DNA of 64,000 nucleotides from Sphingomonas_R arantia (GTDB taxonomy: Bacteria; Pseudomonadota; Alphaproteobacteria; Sphingomonadales; Sphingomonadaceae). The stretch is taken from positions 682,001 through 746,000 of the forward strand of contig NZ_JBHUGS010000002.1 in NCBI RefSeq assembly GCF_042682045.1, written 5' to 3'. The stretch's first letter is position 1. Each line of letters opens with the position of its first letter. The notes under the pieces are model-generated. The model did not search any database and was not told the origin of the DNA. It saw only the letters and a list, made by a program, of their open reading frames with translations. A program made the position numbers and the translations under genes. This document shows positions 61,338 through 64,000 of this stretch, piece after piece.

Positions 61338-64000
61338 CTAGCCCTCGTCGGGGATCAGCGTCTCGAGCAACGCCATCACCGCGGCGACCCGCGCGTCCGC
61401 ATCGGTCGTGGCGATCTTCGCGAGCAACCGATCCCCCTTCGCGACCAATCCGGCCGCCTTCGCATCCGCCGCAAAGTCGCGCCGCGGGGTCAGCGCGATC
61501 GCCGCCGGTCCGGCATCGATCCGCGCGACACAGGCTGTCCGGGCCAGCTGCCGGATCCGGCCGATCGCGAACGTCCGCCGCGCATCTTCCGGCGGGGTGC
61601 CGAACCGATCCTCCACCTCGTCGGTCAGCGCATCGATCGCGTCCACCGACGTCGCCCGCGCCAGCCGCGCATGGATATCGAGCCGCAACTCCGGCTCCGC
61701 GATCCAGCTGGCCGGCAAGTGGCAGTCGATCCCCAGCGCCAGTTCCGGCGTCCACAGATCGACCGTCTCCCCCGCCGCGGTACGCAGCGCCCCGGTCAGC
61801 AGATGCTGGTACAGATCGACGCCGATCAGCCGCACATGCCCGGCCTGCGCCTCGCCCAGCAGGTCACCGGCCCCACGCATGTCCAAATCACGCGCACTGA
61901 TCTCGAACCCCGCGCCCAGCCGGTCATGCGCCGCGATCGTGCGCAGCCGCTTCAGCGTCGCCTCCCCCACCGTCGCACCCGGCTCGGTGGTCAGCAGAAT
62001 GCGCCCGCGCCGCGTGCTACGCCCGACCCGCCCACGCAGCTGATGGATCTGCGACAGGCCGAACCGGTCCGTCCGCCAGACGATCATGGTGTTGGCCCGC
62101 GGCACGTCCAGCCCCGCCTCGATGATGTTCGTCGCCAGCAGGATGGCGCCATCCCCCTCGCCGAACGCAACCATCACTTGGTCGATCTCCGCCGCGGGCA
62201 GCTTGCCATGCGCCTGCACCACGGTCAGTTCGGGCACCAGCCCGCGCAACGTCTCGGCGAGCCCGTCCAGATCCTCGATCCGCGGCGCCACGACGAAGCT
62301 CTGCCCGCCGCGCATATTTTCGCGCAGCAACGCGATGCGGATGATCGCCGGATCGAATGCGCCGATCGTCGTGCGCGTCGGTTGCCGCCGGGCGGGCGGC
62401 GTCGCGATGATCGACAATTGCTGGATGCCGACCAGCGCCGACTGCAACGTCCGCGGGATCGGCGTGGCGGTGAGCGTCAGCAGATGGCAAGAGTCGCAGA
62501 TCGTGCGCAGCTTCTCCTTGTCCGCCGCTCCGAACCGCTGCTCCTCGTCGATCACGATCAGGCCCAGCTTGGCGAGACGTACCGTCTTGCTGGCTACCGC
62601 GCTCGTGCCGATCACGATATCGATGCTGCCGTCCGCCAGCCCGGCCTTGACCGCCTTCGCCTCGGCCGGTGTCGACAATCGCGAAAGACTTTCGATACGA
62701 ACGCCAAGCCCTTCGAAACGTTTGCGAAACCCCTGGAGATGCTGGCGCACCAGCACCGTCGTCGGCGCCACCACCGCCACCTGTCGGCCGGACATCGCGA
62801 CCATCGCCGCGGCGCGCAGCGCGACCTCCGTCTTGCCGTAACCCACGTCGCCGATAACGAGCCGGTCCATCGGCCGCCCGGACGCCAGATCGTCGCGCAC
62901 CGCGGCGATCGCCCTCGCCTGATCCGGTGTCTCGGTGAACGCGAACCGCCCGGCGAACCGCTCGTAACGCGCCGCGTCATAGTCCAGCGGATCGACGCGT
63001 TTCGCCGCCTTCACCTCGGCCAGCGCGATCAACCCACGCGCCGTATGGGCGATCGCCGTATCGATCTCCACCCGACGCTTCAGCCAGCTTTCACCGGTCA
63101 GCGTATCGGGCGCGACGCCGCCCTCGTCCGCGCCGTAGCGCCAGACCCGGTCCAGCTCGATCGCCGGCACCAGCCGGTCACCGCCCTTCGCATATCCCAG
63201 GCGCAGCGCGTCCTGCCTTGTGTCCCCGACGTCCACCGCCTCGAGTCCGCGGACGATCCCGATGCCGTGATCCTCATGCAGCACCGCATCGCCGATCCGC
63301 AGGACGGTCGTATGGAACGCCAGCGGATCGATCGCCGCCGCGCCCATCGCATCGCCCGCTCGACCGCCGAGGATGTCCGCCGCGGTGATGACGAGCAACC
63401 TGTCGTCGGACCAGCCGCGTTCGGACTGAACCTCCAGCAAAGCCAGCGACTTGGGCGGCAGCGCCGCGACATTCTGCCAGGTCGCCACGGGCACCGGAAC
63501 GGCACTGGTCAGCTTGGCGATCCGCCGCGACAGAAACCGCAGATCGCGCGCACCGCCCAGCAGGACGACCTGGCGCCTCGCCGCCTGCGCATCCAGCACC
63601 GCCTTCTTGAGCGCCCGTGCCGGCTGCGACTTCTCGACGAACCGCAGCGCCGGCGCCTCGTTCCCGGCCGCGATGTCGCCGCGCGGCAGGTCGGCCAGCG
63701 CCGCCGCCCATGCGCGATCGTCCAGGAAGGTCGGGATGGCCCCCGCCCGCCGGTTCGCGATTCGGGTCCGGGTCGCATCGCCGATCAGTTCGATATAGCG
63801 TTCGCGGTGCCGCGGTACATCCGGATCGGCCAGCACCAGCGGCCGGTCGAGGTGCTCGAACACCGACACCGACCCGCGCGGCGCGCTCGGTTCGATCGCC
63901 GGGTCGACAGCGATCCGGTCGAGCGCATCCGAACTGCGCTGCGTGATGGGATCATAGCGATGGATCGCGGTGATCACCCCCTCTGCCTGCTCGATCCGGA
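61338..64000 (-). CDS. Mfd-like transcription-repair coupling translocase, 5' end outside window
   Basis: The C-terminal 886 residues or so of a superfamily 2 translocase related to Mfd. It has a CarD-like RNA-polymerase-interaction domain (GDAVLHEDHGIGIVRG), Walker A GDVGYGKTE, DEEQRFG, TATPIPRTL, QLRGRVGRS and a short TRCF-type C-terminal domain. It departs from canonical sphingomonad Mfd at many motif-adjacent positions and may be a second, divergent Mfd. The frame is open to the window edge, so the start is not seen. Confidence 0.88.
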   Translation of the reverse strand, partial: RIEQAEGVITAIHRYDPITQRSSDALDRIAVDPAIEPSAPRGSVSVFEHLDRPLVLADPDVPRHRERYIELIGDATRTRIANRRAGAIPTFLDDRAWAAALADLPRGDIAAGNEAPALRFVEKSQPARALKKAVLDAQAARRQVVLLGGARDLRFLSRRIAKLTSAVPVPVATWQNVAALPPKSLALLEVQSERGWSDDRLLVITAADILGGRAGDAMGAAAIDPLAFHTTVLRIGDAVLHEDHGIGIVRGLEAVDVGDTRQDALRLGYAKGGDRLVPAIELDRVWRYGADEGGVAPDTLTGESWLKRRVEIDTAIAHTARGLIALAEVKAAKRVDPLDYDAARYERFAGRFAFTETPDQARAIAAVRDDLASGRPMDRLVIGDVGYGKTEVALRAAAMVAMSGRQVAVVAPTTVLVRQHLQGFRKRFEGLGVRIESLSRLSTPAEAKAVKAGLADGSIDIVIGTSAVASKTVRLAKLGLIVIDEEQRFGAADKEKLRTICDSCHLLTLTATPIPRTLQSALVGIQQLSIIATPPARRQPTRTTIGAFDPAIIRIALLRENMRGGQSFVVAPRIEDLDGLAETLRGLVPELTVVQAHGKLPAAEIDQVMVAFGEGDGAILLATNIIEAGLDVPRANTMIVWRTDRFGLSQIHQLRGRVGRSTRRGRILLTTEPGATVGEATLKRLRTIAAHDRLGAGFEISARDLDMRGAGDLLGEAQAGHVRLIGVDLYQHLLTGALRTAAGETVDLWTPELALGIDCHLPASWIAEPELRLDIHARLARATSVDAIDALTDEVEDRFGTPPEDARRTFAIGRIRQLARTACVARIDAGPAAIALTPRRDFAADAKAAGLVAKGDRLLAKIATTDADARVAAVMALLETLIPDEG

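Noticed and set aside
1..64000. CRISPR arrays, insertion sequences, prophage or tRNA-borne islands
   Set aside because: No direct repeat-spacer units, transposase, integrase or tRNA gene is visible; the window looks like core chromosome.

Overview
The window is GC-rich chromosomal DNA of an alphaproteobacterium, most likely Sphingomonas or a close relative. The basis is a CckA-type kinase, a short alphaproteobacterial ProS without an editing insert, electron-transfer-flavoprotein:ubiquinone oxidoreductase, the small SRP RNA beside dnaX-ybaB, and several families of dispersed intergenic inverted repeats of the kind common in sphingomonads. Genus is inference; no rRNA or tRNA gene is present. 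I saw no prophage, insertion sequence or CRISPR array, and coding looks uniform, so this reads as core genome.

Layout. 1-5.6 kb (minus strand): 5'-part of a CckA-like kinase, an M13 peptidase, a DUF2062 protein, smpB and dapA. 5.7-8.3 kb (plus): a lytic transglycosylase and greB. 8.4-11 kb (minus): aspS and a PPK2 polyphosphate kinase, divergent from rnd and an I78-type inhibitor lipoprotein. 12.9-15.2 kb (minus): ffs (SRP RNA), dnaX, ybaB. 15.4-17.9 kb (minus): a polyamine pair, an ornithine-decarboxylase-like enzyme and a deoxyhypusine-synthase-like protein, behind a structured leader. 17.9-22.4 kb: a serine/threonine dehydratase-like enzyme with a small membrane protein, an alpha/beta hydrolase, and two tandem cysteine desulfurases plus a [2Fe-2S] ferredoxin.

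22.5-32.2 kb is one long minus-strand block, probably partly co-transcribed: ETF-QO, a TPR protein, ispE, an enoyl-CoA-hydratase-fold protein, ilvD, a lipoprotein, nnr and a RumA/RlmD-type RNA methyltransferase. Many of these are joined by overlapping start and stop codons. 32.4-37.5 kb (plus): a UDG-fold protein, a second lytic transglycosylase, moaB and a radical-SAM protein, with a VOC protein on the other strand. 37.7-45.5 kb (minus): dnaE, a LysE exporter, lolD, lolC/E and proS. 45.9 kb: a 55-residue proline-rich protein. 46.4-49.6 kb (minus): tpiA-secG-pyrG. 49.8-61.3 kb (mostly plus): ppiD, trpE, an aldo/keto reductase, a MerC-domain protein, a TolB-propeller/amidohydrolase fusion, an L,D-transpeptidase-like protein and a Nu-class GST. 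A small lipoprotein and a class-A beta-lactamase-like protein lie on the minus strand. 61.3-64 kb (minus): an Mfd-like translocase cut by the window edge.

Most interesting points. The decarboxylase leader can form a pseudoknot whose 3' arm is the gene's own Shine-Dalgarno sequence, with a possible 24-codon leader ORF ending one base before the TTG start. Two genes appear to start at ATT. A 15-bp perfect palindrome sits on the -10 element of the MerC gene. Four families of inverted repeats recur between genes. Several proteins lack the key residues of their families: the UDG-like protein, the enoyl-CoA hydratase-like protein, the DnaE PHP domain and the beta-lactamase-like protein.
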